DNA of 64,000 nucleotides from Anditalea andensis (GTDB lineage Bacteria; Bacteroidota; Bacteroidia; Cytophagales; Cyclobacteriaceae): NCBI RefSeq assembly GCF_000714815.1, contig NZ_JMIH01000028.1, positions 186,001 to 250,000 of the forward strand, read 5' to 3'. Shown piece by piece: positions 8,948 to 17,643 of this stretch (position 1 is its first letter; each line of letters starts with the position of its first letter). The notes under the pieces were generated by a model. It saw only the letters and a program-made list of their open reading frames with translations, ran no database searches and was not told where the DNA came from. The position numbers and the translations under genes were made by a program.

Positions 8948-9132
8948 ATGTTATATGGTACTATGGATAATTTAAAAAGAAACCAATAATCGATCTGGTA
9001 CTATAGGGATGCCAGCTGACTTTATTCCTAAAGAACATCCCTGTACTCATTTCCATTTGGTATCTATATAGCAAAACCTCCCTGAGAGAATTTCCAATTC
9101 CGAAATTAAAACATTTCTCCATTTAACACAAT

Positions 9133-9777
9133 CTAACGTCGATTCTTATTTCTATTGGGGAAATGAGGGGATTTTGCTTCCCCTAATTTAAATTTCCCTG
9201 GTTCAATTCTGAGCAGGGAATAAATTTCTTCACGCGAATAAGACCGCACCTCTCCTACCTCAAATCCTTCTATGGTCAAATCCTCCATAGACCAGCGCAC
9301 CAGCCGAAGGGTAGGGTAGCCTGCTGCTGCAGTCATTTTCCTTACCTGCCGGTTTTTCCCCTCTATCAAGGAAAGTTTGATCCAGGTATCTGGTACATTT
9401 TTACGGTACCGGATCGGCGGATTTCTGGGGGGAAGGGTCACATTTTCCGGCAGACTAACGGTTGCTTTTTTTGTAAGGTATGATTTTCCATCTACTGTAA
9501 TTTTTACCCCGGCAGCTAGAAGGTGCAGGGCTTCCTTTTCAGGTATGCCCTCCACTTGGGCCAGATAGGTTCTTTCATGACCGAATAGGGGATTGAGCAG
9601 ATGATGGTTCAGTGATTTATCATCGGTAAGCAGCAAAAGGCCCTCACTGTCTTTATCCAATCTTCCCACTGGATATACTTCTACAGGAAAATCCCCTATA
9701 TCTCTTAGTGTATGGTCATCTCCGGAAAACTGACTCAGAATTCCATAAGGCTTATAAATGACAAAATAGTGCGGCAT
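9133..9777 (-). CDS. rluE: 23S rRNA pseudouridine synthase, RluE-like (RsuA family)
   Basis: A 214-residue pseudouridine synthase of the RsuA/RluB/E/F family without the N-terminal S4 RNA-binding domain, as in RluE. The catalytic motif GRLDKDSEGLLLLT places the nucleophilic aspartate at residue 41. The blocks RNPPIRYRKNVPDTW and EGKNRQVRKMTAAAG with LRLVRW match RluE closely, which isomerises one uridine in domain V of 23S rRNA. A basic tail (PHFPNRNKNRR) ends the protein. It lies 61 bp behind the small CxxC protein gene in the same direction, probably co-transcribed. The site modified is inferred from family resemblance. Confidence 0.9.
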   Translation of the reverse strand: MPHYFVIYKPYGILSQFSGDDHTLRDIGDFPVEVYPVGRLDKDSEGLLLLTDDKSLNHHLLNPLFGHERTYLAQVEGIPEKEALHLLAAGVKITVDGKSYLTKKATVSLPENVTLPPRNPPIRYRKNVPDTWIKLSLIEGKNRQVRKMTAAAGYPTLRLVRWSMEDLTIEGFEVGEVRSYSREEIYSLLRIEPGKFKLGEAKSPHFPNRNKNRR

Positions 9778-9838
9778 AATATGGTAATGTAGCTTAGGTC
9801 AAATAACCTTTACCAAAAAAATCAATGGCAAAGGATGA

Positions 9839-10015
9839 TCAGCTACCACAGCCGATACAATCAAAATGGCTATCCATAGGTTTGGTACCGTTGAGCTGCA
9901 TTTCCAGATTGTGGATCTGGTCCCGATATTCCATGTCTTCAAACATGTTTCCGGTAAGCATGGCTTTCAGTCTATCAATCTCCTGCTCTAAAGCTGTTTT
10001 TTGTTCCGTGTTCAT
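9839..10015 (-). CDS. Small conserved cytoplasmic protein with C-terminal CxxC
   Basis: A 58-residue protein beginning MNTEQKTALEQEIDRLKAML and ending DCIGCGS. I use the ATG at 10015; a longer frame to 10090 adds a poor N-terminus. Residues 3-43 are predicted as a helical hairpin with heptad-like spacing (IDRLKAML, IHNLEMQL), and the tail carries CIGC, a possible thiol or metal (Zn, Fe-S) site. It has no signal peptide. It precedes the rRNA pseudouridine synthase and starts divergently from the secreted coiled-coil gene at 10183, with 167 bp between. I do not recognise a named family; function unknown. Confidence 0.65.
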   Translation of the reverse strand: MNTEQKTALEQEIDRLKAMLTGNMFEDMEYRDQIHNLEMQLNGTKPMDSHFDCIGCGS

Positions 10016-10182
10016 ATTTCTCTGCTTAAGTTTTATACATAAATATATAAAAGTTATGTAAAGTTCACCATTTTTAAAGAAAGAGATCACAGCTTCAAAA
10101 TCCGGGTGACGGAACCAAATCTAACAATTTGGACTTTAAAAAGTTAAGTTTTCAAAACAGTCTGATTAAATATATACCCATT

Positions 10183-10551
10183 ATGAAAAAGTACGGATTA
10201 TTGATTGTATGTTTTTTAATGCTAACAGGTGGACCTCTATTGGCCCAGTCACGTAGTAGTAATGACACCATCATCGTAAGAAATGATGATTTTAGGAAAG
10301 CGGAGAAAGATCTGAAAAAAGCAGAAAAGGATCGAAAAGCTTATCAGAAAGAAATCAAAAAACTGGACAAAGCTACCGATAGACTAAGAAAATATGTGGT
10401 TAAATTTGAGGCTGACCAGCGTAAAGGTAAGCTTTCACCAATAGAAATAGGCAAAAGAGAACGTAAGATAAAAGACCAGGAAAAGAAAATAAATAAAATC
10501 CAGAAGCGGATAGATAAAATGGATAAAAAGAAACGAAAAAGCAGGACCTAA
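10183..10551 (+). CDS. Secreted lysine-rich coiled-coil protein, paralogue 1
   Basis: A 122-residue protein when started at the ATG at 10183, where MKKYGLLIVCFLMLTGGPLLAQ is a complete signal peptide; upstream in-frame codons only blur it. The mature part is almost entirely charged helix, rich in lysine and glutamate (RKAEKDLKKAEKDRKAYQKE, KIKDQEKKINKIQKRIDKM) and strongly basic, with a helix-breaking LSP near its middle (RKGKLSPIEIGKRE). It should be a periplasmic or outer-membrane-associated coiled-coil protein. It is followed after 149 bp by a paralogue of identical length and layout (10701). No database family is evident; function unknown. Binding to nucleic acid or an acidic polymer would fit the charge but is only a guess. 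Confidence 0.7.
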   Translation: MKKYGLLIVCFLMLTGGPLLAQSRSSNDTIIVRNDDFRKAEKDLKKAEKDRKAYQKEIKKLDKATDRLRKYVVKFEADQRKGKLSPIEIGKRERKIKDQEKKINKIQKRIDKMDKKKRKSRT

Positions 10552-10700
10552 CCTTTAGCTATTCTATTTCATAGTTTACAACTTTTTAATAGCTTTGGCG
10601 TTAGCGGAGAAAAGAGATCTACCTCTTTAAGTATTTGTCATAAGAGTAATACTTCATATTGGCTGATTTCAACTAGACCCTAGATAAACACTAAATTCAG

Positions 10701-11069
10701 ATGAAAAAAATTTCCGTTTTCTTTATTTTAATGACTTTATTCAGTGGAATCATCTATGCCCAAGAAAAAAGCCAAAAAGAAATAAAAGCTGCCCAAAAAG
10801 AGGAAAAGAGAATAGATAAACAGATCAAAGCTGAACACAAAGCTACTGCCCAATACTTAGAGAATAAAAGTAAGCTCAAAAAAGCCAACCGCGAACTGGT
10901 CAAGGATACCAAAAGATTTGAAAGACAAAAGAGACGGGAGAATCTTTCACCAAAAGATATCCGAGGGTGGGAAGCAGATCTTATCAATCAGCGTAGAAAA
11001 ATAGAAAAATTAGAAGCTGATATAGAAAAATATCATCAGCGCTATGGAAAGAACATTAGTTATAAATAA
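10701..11069 (+). CDS. Secreted lysine-rich coiled-coil protein, paralogue 2
   Basis: A 122-residue protein with signal peptide MKKISVFFILMTLFSGIIYAQ, then a long basic amphipathic helix (SQKEIKAAQKEEKRIDKQIK), the break motif RRENLSPKDIRGWE and a second helix. Length, signal-plus-helix-LSP-helix layout and charge match the protein at 10183, so the two look like an old tandem duplication that has diverged strongly in sequence. A strong bidirectional terminator follows. The role is unknown. A periplasmic structural or scavenging protein is possible. Confidence 0.72.
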   Translation: MKKISVFFILMTLFSGIIYAQEKSQKEIKAAQKEEKRIDKQIKAEHKATAQYLENKSKLKKANRELVKDTKRFERQKRRENLSPKDIRGWEADLINQRRKIEKLEADIEKYHQRYGKNISYK

Positions 11070-11070
11070 T

Positions 11071-11105
11071 AAAAAGGGGAGCTTCCACAACCTCCCCCTT
11101 TTTTA
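11071..11105. terminator. Bidirectional terminator between convergent genes
   Basis: AAAAAGGGGAG and the facing CTCCCCCTTTTTT form a stem with A and T tracts on both sides, between the coiled-coil gene (+, stop 11069) and the M14 peptidase gene (-, stop 11106). It can end transcripts from both directions. Confidence 0.85.
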
Positions 11106-12584
11106 TTATTGAATTTTCAGTTGAATGTTTTGGTCTTTTGGAGATCGGAGATCGATCAGGTAGCCATTTATTATAGCATAATGAACCATACCTTCTTTTT
11201 CAAGGAGGAAATTAGCCTTACTCCCTAATTTAGCCCCTGCTTTTAAATCTCCTGTGGATTGAAAGATATTAATCGGGAGCTGGTGGATGGAATTATTTAC
11301 TGTTTTTACCCGCAACCATAAATACCCTTTCTTTAGCATATCCATAGTTTCCTCATAGCTGGGTAATGCATTCAGCTCTTTTTCATAAACTTTCCCTTCT
11401 TTCATCACATATCCCTCCGCATCTATTTCATCATAACCATAATATACCGATAGGTCACCGATATCGATAATAGAGCTTTCAGTATAATAGCCCTCTTCTC
11501 CTTCTATTTCCCTCCTTCTTATGCCCAGATCTACCATATATTCCAGGTCATCCCTTTTAATGGTGACATTCCGCAGCATCACATCCATCAGCTTGGAATC
11601 ATTGTCCGGAATGGCAAAATAATCGGCTACCTCGTATTGGGTGTAGGATGCTTGGGCTATTTCATAAAGCGCATTTAGGATGATTATGAAATTTAATTCC
11701 CTTATGTATTGCTTTTCAGGATCACCAGGGTATCCTCCTGATTCTATCAAAATGGCACTGGTCCCCCATCGCTGAAAATTATCCCCAAAGGCCCTTGGTT
11801 CAAATCCATCATCGTATTTTCCGACATGCCCAGGGATGATCTCCTGCAGTAGCCCGTTCATTCCTACAATGACCTGCAGCGCTCTTCTCCTTACATCATT
11901 TATTTCAGTTTCATAATTAAAAGCGGGAGCCAATACAGAAATAGTAGCCGGTTTTGGCGTTCTTTCTACATTATAATAGATCTGCTGATCATGAAGGTTG
12001 AACCCAAAATCAGGACCGAAATCCTCTCTGGCCTTCCGTAGGATGACTGATTCAGGAGAAGTCAATTGTATAGCATCCCGATTGAGGTCTATATCCAAAG
12101 CATTTCTCCTGATAAAGGCTTCAGCTCCATCAGGATTAACCATTGGAATGAACCTTAGATCCAGTTTTTCCCGTATGGTTTGCCTGATAGATTCAAATTC
12201 ATCATCGCCGGCTTCCAGGAAGTTGAACAAATCAAAAAGAGCCATAGTAGCGGTACTTTCATTGCCATGCATCTGCGACCATAACAGTACTTTTATATCA
12301 CCCTGACCATAGCCCAACTGATAGATATCCCGTGCTTCTATACTAGACCCAAGTTTAGTGACACGGTACACATCTCCAAATTGTCGCTTTTCGATCAGGG
12401 GTAAAATATCTTTATGCTTAAACCTTCTATGGGTTATAGACTGCTCTTTATATAGATCATAAGCTGCTTTCCAGATACCTTTGTCAACCGGACCATTATT
12501 TTGTCTACCCAGGCAAAAATGGCTTACTACATAGAACAAAATGATACATACTGATAGCTTCTTCATCATTTTTTGGACTTTCAT
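11106..12584 (-). CDS. Secreted zinc carboxypeptidase (M14 family)
   Basis: A 492-residue M14 metallopeptidase with an N-terminal signal sequence (hydrophobic SVCIILFYVVSHFCL, residues 11-25); translation may begin at the ATGs at 12584, 12569 or 12566. The zinc ligands are visible: H106 and E109 in SQMHGNES, and H198 in FNLHDQ. The supporting motifs MVNPDG, IDLNRD (substrate carboxylate-binding N168/R169) and the catalytic ILIESGGY (E281) are intact, so it should be active. About 150 C-terminal residues form an accessory region seen in many Bacteroidota M14 proteins. Periplasmic or exported removal of C-terminal residues from peptides is expected. It is divergent from the dipeptide epimerase gene with 98 bp between. 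Confidence 0.9.
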   Translation of the reverse strand: MKVQKMMKKLSVCIILFYVVSHFCLGRQNNGPVDKGIWKAAYDLYKEQSITHRRFKHKDILPLIEKRQFGDVYRVTKLGSSIEARDIYQLGYGQGDIKVLLWSQMHGNESTATMALFDLFNFLEAGDDEFESIRQTIREKLDLRFIPMVNPDGAEAFIRRNALDIDLNRDAIQLTSPESVILRKAREDFGPDFGFNLHDQQIYYNVERTPKPATISVLAPAFNYETEINDVRRRALQVIVGMNGLLQEIIPGHVGKYDDGFEPRAFGDNFQRWGTSAILIESGGYPGDPEKQYIRELNFIIILNALYEIAQASYTQYEVADYFAIPDNDSKLMDVMLRNVTIKRDDLEYMVDLGIRRREIEGEEGYYTESSIIDIGDLSVYYGYDEIDAEGYVMKEGKVYEKELNALPSYEETMDMLKKGYLWLRVKTVNNSIHQLPINIFQSTGDLKAGAKLGSKANFLLEKEGMVHYAIINGYLIDLRSPKDQNIQLKIQ

Positions 12585-12682
12585 ACAGATTATAAGTACT
12601 TCGTCAAATATGTCTTTTTATTTTGGCCCAAAATAACAAACTTCGAATAATATTTAAGATCCCGTTATCACAAGAAATTCAT

Positions 12683-13699
12683 ATGGCTATAAACTTACAG
12701 GTTCTTGTAAAAGAATTACCTTTAAAACACACTTTTACAATTGCTCACCAAAGCAGAGATTCCCAGGAAACGGTCATAGTAAGATTAGAAGAAGACGGTA
12801 TCATAGGCCTGGGAGAAGCCACTACCAATCCATTTTATGGCATTACAGTAGACAATATGAAATCTTCTTTGGCATCGGCCAGGTCCATCATTGAAAGCAG
12901 CCTATGGGAGACGCCCGAACAGCTGTGGTCCCTTACCAAATCCATCTTTTTTGCCAATCCATTTGCCCAATGTGCACTGGATATGGCTGCATGGGATCTG
13001 TATACCAAAAAGAAGGGCATAAAACTCTATGAATACCTGAACCTTGACCCAAACCAGATCCCTACTACAAATTTTACTATAGGAATAGACACCATAGACA
13101 AAATGGTGGCCAAAATGAAAGAAGTAGAATGGCCCATTTACAAGATCAAACTGGGAACTGATCATGACCTGGATATCATCAGAGAACTAAGGAGGCACTC
13201 CGATGCGGTGTTCAGGATAGATGCCAACTGTGCCTGGACTGCGGCCCAGGCCATCGAATATTCTGATGAACTACAGCAGCTGAATGTAGAATTCATGGAA
13301 CAGCCCTTGGCAAAAAATGATCTGGAAGGCATGAAAGAAGTCTATCAATATAGCAAACTGCCAGTCATTGCAGACGAAAGCTGTATCATAGAGTCAGATG
13401 TTAAAAAATGCCATGGCCTCTTTCACGGTATCAATGTCAAATTGGTCAAAGCTGGAGGTATCACCCCCGGACTTAGAATGCTGCATGAAGCCAAGCGTCT
13501 GGGCATGAAAACCATGGTGGGCTGCATGACCGAGTCATCAATAGGCATATCTGCTATAGCACACATTGCACCTTTATTGGATTATGTAGATATGGATGGG
13601 GCCATGCTTTTGTCCCAAGATATCGCTTCGGGTGTAAATATTATCCCCGGTAAAGTTACTTTTCCCGATGGGCCAGGTATAGGAGCAAGCCTGAAATAA
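12683..13699 (+). CDS. Dipeptide (L-Ala-D/L-Glu) epimerase, enolase superfamily
   Basis: A 338-residue muconate-lactonizing-type enolase-superfamily enzyme. I start it at the ATG at 12683 (MAINLQVLVKELPLKHTF), since the upstream in-frame TTG adds residues outside the fold. The catalytic KIK motif (YKIKLG, about K154/K156), metal ligands D180 (RIDAN), E206 (MEQPL) and D231 (IADES), and the opposite lysine in VKLVKAGG (K253) match L-Ala-D/L-Glu epimerases, which convert the murein dipeptide L-Ala-D-Glu into L-Ala-L-Glu for recycling. Only 12 bp separate it from the PLP enzyme downstream, so they form an operon. Related dipeptide specificities are possible. Confidence 0.9.
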   Translation: MAINLQVLVKELPLKHTFTIAHQSRDSQETVIVRLEEDGIIGLGEATTNPFYGITVDNMKSSLASARSIIESSLWETPEQLWSLTKSIFFANPFAQCALDMAAWDLYTKKKGIKLYEYLNLDPNQIPTTNFTIGIDTIDKMVAKMKEVEWPIYKIKLGTDHDLDIIRELRRHSDAVFRIDANCAWTAAQAIEYSDELQQLNVEFMEQPLAKNDLEGMKEVYQYSKLPVIADESCIIESDVKKCHGLFHGINVKLVKAGGITPGLRMLHEAKRLGMKTMVGCMTESSIGISAIAHIAPLLDYVDMDGAMLLSQDIASGVNIIPGKVTFPDGPGIGASLK

Positions 13700-13711
13700 T
13701 CAAACCGGCTC

Positions 13712-14767
13712 ATGAAACATTATCCTATCCAATCTAAAGTAGACAGAACCATTGTATATGGTAATGAGGAGTTTCTATATTTCAGCGGGACCAGCTATCT
13801 GGCTATGGCAAATCTCCCGGCCTTTGAAGAGCAGATTATTCTGGGCCTAAATAAGTACGGTGCCAGCCATGGCTCCAGCCGTGGCAGCAACCTTCAGCTC
13901 CAGGTATATGAGGATTTTGAAAGGTTCTTTTCCCATCAGGCAGGTGCAAGTAGGGGCTTATTGTTCAGCAGCGGTTTTTTGGCAGGCACTGCTGCTGTAA
14001 AAGTTATAGAAGCCTCCTCAGATATATTATTGGTGGCTCCTGATGCCCATCCCGCCATTGTTTTACCTGAACATACTGCCTCCCCTTCCATGTCATTTGA
14101 CACTTGGTCACATGACTGTTTATCTGTAGCTAGGGCCAACGAAGGTAAACATATTACTTTCCTCAGCAACGCTGTCGACCCATTAAAGCTGGATATCCAT
14201 GATTTTAAATGGATAAATAGTCTTCCTGACCATAACACTTATACCTTACTCATCGATGATAGCCATGCCTTTGGGCTGATCGGAAAAGGTATTTTTGGTA
14301 CATACGAAAAATGGTCCCGGCTTCCTGTGGATCTAATCGTGTGTGGCTCACTGGGCAAGGCACTGGGAATACCAGGGGGCATAGTAATGGGTAATGAAAA
14401 TTTTATTACAAGGCTGGAACAAGAAACCATGTTCAGGTCAGCTTCCCCTCCAAGTCCCGCTTTTTATGAAGCCTTTCTAAACAGCCAATCCTTATATGAG
14501 AAACAACAGCTCACATTAAAAGCAAATATCGCACTTTTTAAACAGTTAACCGTAGATCTGGACTATCTGAAATCATGTGATCAATATCCGGTATTTGCTT
14601 TTGAGGATGATAAGTTAGTGGAAAAACTTGAAAAAGAAAATATCATCATTTCTTCCTTCCCCTACCCAGAAGTGACCGATCCATGCATCAACCGAATCAT
14701 TCTGTCTGCTTATCACCAGGAAAAAGACATTCATAGACTTGCCTCCTGTCTGAAAGATATAGGTTAA
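13712..14767 (+). CDS. PLP-dependent alpha-oxoamine synthase-like enzyme (BioF/KBL type)
   Basis: A 351-residue fold-type-I PLP enzyme of the alpha-oxoamine synthase family (BioF, KBL, serine palmitoyltransferase). The PLP lysine lies in GSLGKALG (K215), the aspartate that holds the pyridine nitrogen and its histidine partner in IDDSHAFG (D182, H185), and the small-residue motif GSSRGSN near residue 55 is typical. It is somewhat shorter than BioF (about 385). No other biotin gene is near, and it follows a dipeptide epimerase by 12 bp. So it may condense an acyl-CoA with an amino acid released from peptides rather than make 7-keto-8-aminopelargonate. Family certain, substrate unknown. Confidence 0.85.
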   Translation: MKHYPIQSKVDRTIVYGNEEFLYFSGTSYLAMANLPAFEEQIILGLNKYGASHGSSRGSNLQLQVYEDFERFFSHQAGASRGLLFSSGFLAGTAAVKVIEASSDILLVAPDAHPAIVLPEHTASPSMSFDTWSHDCLSVARANEGKHITFLSNAVDPLKLDIHDFKWINSLPDHNTYTLLIDDSHAFGLIGKGIFGTYEKWSRLPVDLIVCGSLGKALGIPGGIVMGNENFITRLEQETMFRSASPPSPAFYEAFLNSQSLYEKQQLTLKANIALFKQLTVDLDYLKSCDQYPVFAFEDDKLVEKLEKENIIISSFPYPEVTDPCINRIILSAYHQEKDIHRLASCLKDIG

Positions 14768-14862
14768 ACCTTTTTTGTGTTTTAAGAAAAAGTAAAGGAA
14801 CTGGTAAATAATGATGGTTTGGCAGTTTTATTTGATATTTGCCACTGTATATTAGCAGGTGA

Positions 14863-15345
14863 TCAGTCTGTAGACTGTAAACTTAGCATTTCGCGGAATA
14901 TATACTGGGACTTTTTAACTTTCCTGTTAAAGTGAGCCCATGCAAAGGCAAGATTGCCAACACCCGCACCGTAACTCAGCAAGGCAAACGTCCAATTTTT
15001 TTCTAAAATCAAAAAAAACAGTCCAATCAAAAATGTCACCACTAACCAAAAATATAAAAAGAAAATGGATCCTGGAAAAAGGGTGTATTTTATAAATAGG
15101 ATGCATCCTGCACGGGTATGGTCTATATTTCCATGTATAAGGGGTAAAAAAGTATCTCCGCTATCCACACTTAAGGAAAGGTGAAAAGTATCTTCTTTCA
15201 CCTTTCCATTGAATATCTTCTGAACCTGAAAATCTTCCACCTGTAGGTAACTGACATTTTTGGTTACAGCATCCAGTCTCCTCACTACTTCATTGGCAGT
15301 AAGTGAGGATACCAGTACCTCTGTATGTTGGGGAATTAGGTTCAT
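14863..15345 (-). CDS. Small two-helix membrane protein of unknown function
   Basis: A 160-residue protein with a hydrophilic N-terminal part (1-85) and two adjacent transmembrane helices (about 90-113 and 116-138) forming a hairpin, followed by a short basic tail (NRKVKKSQ). No signal peptide. The N-terminal part (HTEVLVSSLTANEVVRRLDAVTKNV) resembles small domains preceding membrane hairpins in Bacteroidota proteins of unknown role. It lies 30 bp after ridA on the same strand and converges on the PLP enzyme gene. I cannot assign a function. Confidence 0.62.
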   Translation of the reverse strand: MNLIPQHTEVLVSSLTANEVVRRLDAVTKNVSYLQVEDFQVQKIFNGKVKEDTFHLSLSVDSGDTFLPLIHGNIDHTRAGCILFIKYTLFPGSIFFLYFWLVVTFLIGLFFLILEKNWTFALLSYGAGVGNLAFAWAHFNRKVKKSQYIFREMLSLQSTD

Positions 15346-15375
15346 ACATGAAAAACAGAAATCAAATACAATAGT

Positions 15376-15756
15376 TTATCCTTTCACGGCAATACAGGAG
15401 ATTTCCACATTAACATTTTTAGGTAATCTGCTCACTTCAACGGTCTCTCTGGCAGGGGGATTTTGTTTAAAATATTGTCCATAAGCTTCATTAATAGTAC
15501 TAAAATCATCCATGTTTTTGATGAAGATACTGCATTTTACCACATGCTCAAAGCCATAACCCGCTTCGCTCAAAATGGCATCCAAGTGTTTCATCACGGC
15601 ATGGGTTTCTTCGGTGATGTTTTCATTGATCAGTTCACCTGTTTCTACATCCAAGGCGATCTGCCCTGATACATATAAAGTTTGGCCGGCTTTGACCGCT
15701 TGACTATATGGTCCAAGAGGGGCAGGAGCTGATGTGGAGTTGATGATTTCTTTCAT
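15376..15756 (-). CDS. ridA: RidA family enamine/imine deaminase
   Basis: A 126-residue RidA/YjgF/UK114 protein. RidA trimers hydrolyse reactive enamines and imines such as 2-aminoacrylate, released by PLP enzymes acting on serine or threonine, and so protect other PLP enzymes. The active-site features are present: Y17 in GPYSQA, R103 in PARETVEV that binds the substrate carboxylate, and E118 in NVEISCIA. Length and ends match the family exactly. It is followed after 30 bp by the two-helix membrane protein. Several PLP enzymes lie near (alpha-oxoamine synthase, SHMT, cysteine desulfurase). Confidence 0.95.
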   Translation of the reverse strand: MKEIINSTSAPAPLGPYSQAVKAGQTLYVSGQIALDVETGELINENITEETHAVMKHLDAILSEAGYGFEHVVKCSIFIKNMDDFSTINEAYGQYFKQNPPARETVEVSRLPKNVNVEISCIAVKG

Positions 15757-16003
15757 AGGAAATAAGTTAGAAAATAAGTATGAGTATATGGGTCTTTCGG
15801 ATTTATACCTTAATTGTAAAAATAGGGATTTCTTTTTTATTGACTATGCGCAAAACGTAAAGATCCTGCCAATATCTCATATAGCAGACTATTTAATATC
15901 GCAAAGCATCACTATTATGTACGTTTCTGAAATTTATAATACGCTTATTGATATCATCGGGAGATTTGATGCCGGTTAACCTGCATTTCTCCCCATAAAA
16001 CTG

Positions 16004-16011
16004 TAATTTTG
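16004..16011 (+). promoter_or_regulatory. Bacteroidota-type -7 box before the M20 dipeptidase
   Basis: TAATTTTG matches the Bacteroidota sigma-ABfr -7 consensus TAnnTTTG exactly and lies 31 bp before the ATG, a suitable distance. No convincing -33 TTTG is found at the usual spacing. Confidence 0.4.
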
Positions 16012-16042
16012 CCCTTAATTTAGAACCAGATAAAACCCTAAT

Positions 16043-17428
16043 ATGGCAGTAAAGCAATACATACAGCAACATCAGGAAAAATTTTTGAACGAACTGATTG
16101 ATCTTTTAAAAATCCCTTCAGTCAGTGCAGACCCCAAATTCAAAGGAGATGTACTCCAAGCAGCTGAATTTGTAAAAGAGAGCCTGATCAAAGCTGGAGC
16201 AGACAAAGTAGAAGTATGTCAGACAGCTGGCTATCCTATTGTCTATGGAGAAAAAATAATCGATCCATCCGCACCTACTGTATTGGTTTATGGGCATTAT
16301 GATGTGCAGCCAGCTGATCCCTATGAGTTATGGGATTCACCCCCTTTCGAACCGGTCATCAAAAAGACCGAAAGCCATCCCGAAGGAGCTGTTTTTGCCC
16401 GTGGATCAGCTGATGACAAAGGACAGTTTTACATGCATGTAAAGGCCTTTGAAGCCATGATGCAGACCAATGAACTCCCCTGTAACATCAAGTTCATGAT
16501 AGAAGGTGAGGAAGAAGTCGGGTCCAATAATCTAGAAAGCTTTGTCAAAGAAAATAAGGACAAACTAAAAGCAGATGTGATCCTGATATCCGATACGAGT
16601 ATGCTCTCATTGGAGACCCCTTCCATCACTGTAGGACTTAGAGGTCTGGCTTACATGCAGGTGGAAGTGACTGGTCCCAACAGAGACCTTCACAGCGGTA
16701 CCTATGGCGGAGCGGTGGCCAACCCGATCAATATATTGTGCCAGATGATCGCTTCCCTACAGGATGAAAATAATCACATTACCATTCCGGGATTTTATGA
16801 TAAGGTAGAAGAACTTTCTTTGGAATATAGGGCCCAACTGAATAAAGCTCCGTTTGACGAAGCTGATTATAAAAAGAAGCTAAATATAAATGAACTACAT
16901 GGAGAGAAAGGCTATACCACTATAGAAAGAACAGGTATACGGCCTACACTGGATGTAAACGGTATCTGGGGAGGCTATACTGGAGAAGGAGCCAAAACGG
17001 TATTGCCATCGAAAGCGTATGCCAAAATCTCTATGAGGCTGGTGCCAAATCAGGACCATAAAGAGATAGCAACGCTCTTTCAAAACCATTTTGAATCTAT
17101 CGCACCAAAATCAGTAAAGGTAAAAGTAACCCCACATCATGGGGGACAGGCAGCAGTAGTCCCTACAGACTCTGCCGGATACCGGGCAGCAGAAGCCGCT
17201 ATATTAGATGCATTCGGAAAAAAAGCCATTCCAACTCGTGAAGGTGGCTCTATACCTATTACATCTTTGTTCCAGCAGGAACTAGGTCTGGATCCCATTT
17301 TACTTGGTTTTGGTCTGGATACAGATGCCATCCATTCTCCAAATGAACACTATGGGGTAAAAAATTATTTTATGGGGATAGAAACCATTGCCCTGTTTTT
17401 TAAGCACTTTAAAAACGCTGCCCAATAA
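16043..17428 (+). CDS. M20 family dipeptidase
   Basis: A 461-residue cytoplasmic metallopeptidase of family M20 (CNDP/ArgE/DapE). It has H85 and D87 in YGHYDVQP, the bridging D124 in GSADDKG, the catalytic and metal glutamates E157/E158 in EGEEEVGS, D184 in LISDTSM, and a final histidine in DTDAIHSPNEHYG. These form a two-metal catalytic domain interrupted by a dimerisation domain (about 200-320). It should hydrolyse dipeptides with broad specificity and may complete the peptide-recycling theme of the M14 peptidase and dipeptide epimerase nearby. There is no signal peptide. It appears monocistronic, with a hairpin shortly downstream. Confidence 0.93.
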   Translation: MAVKQYIQQHQEKFLNELIDLLKIPSVSADPKFKGDVLQAAEFVKESLIKAGADKVEVCQTAGYPIVYGEKIIDPSAPTVLVYGHYDVQPADPYELWDSPPFEPVIKKTESHPEGAVFARGSADDKGQFYMHVKAFEAMMQTNELPCNIKFMIEGEEEVGSNNLESFVKENKDKLKADVILISDTSMLSLETPSITVGLRGLAYMQVEVTGPNRDLHSGTYGGAVANPINILCQMIASLQDENNHITIPGFYDKVEELSLEYRAQLNKAPFDEADYKKKLNINELHGEKGYTTIERTGIRPTLDVNGIWGGYTGEGAKTVLPSKAYAKISMRLVPNQDHKEIATLFQNHFESIAPKSVKVKVTPHHGGQAAVVPTDSAGYRAAEAAILDAFGKKAIPTREGGSIPITSLFQQELGLDPILLGFGLDTDAIHSPNEHYGVKNYFMGIETIALFFKHFKNAAQ

Positions 17429-17438
17429 TCATTTTGCC

Positions 17439-17496
17439 GGTTCCTATAGGTAATGCTGCTAACGGTGATTTTTAGCTGTCTACTCCTGTAGGAACC
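17439..17496 (+). terminator. Probable terminator after the M20 dipeptidase
   Basis: GGTTCCTATAGG (17439-17450) pairs with CCTGTAGGAACC (17485-17496) over 12 bp with one G-U, enclosing a 34-base loop. It begins 10 bp past the stop codon. The following TTTATG tract is short, so the terminator is less certain than others here. Confidence 0.5.
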
Positions 17497-17643
17497 TTTA
17501 TGTCTACTGAAAGTATTCCAGTGAAGGCCTTGATAATAAATCATTTTTACTACGCATCCTTTTAGGGCTAATCAATAAAATATTGGAACTAAATTGTTTA
17601 ATTTGCCCTTGATTATTCAGATTAGCTTACATCACACCTAAAA

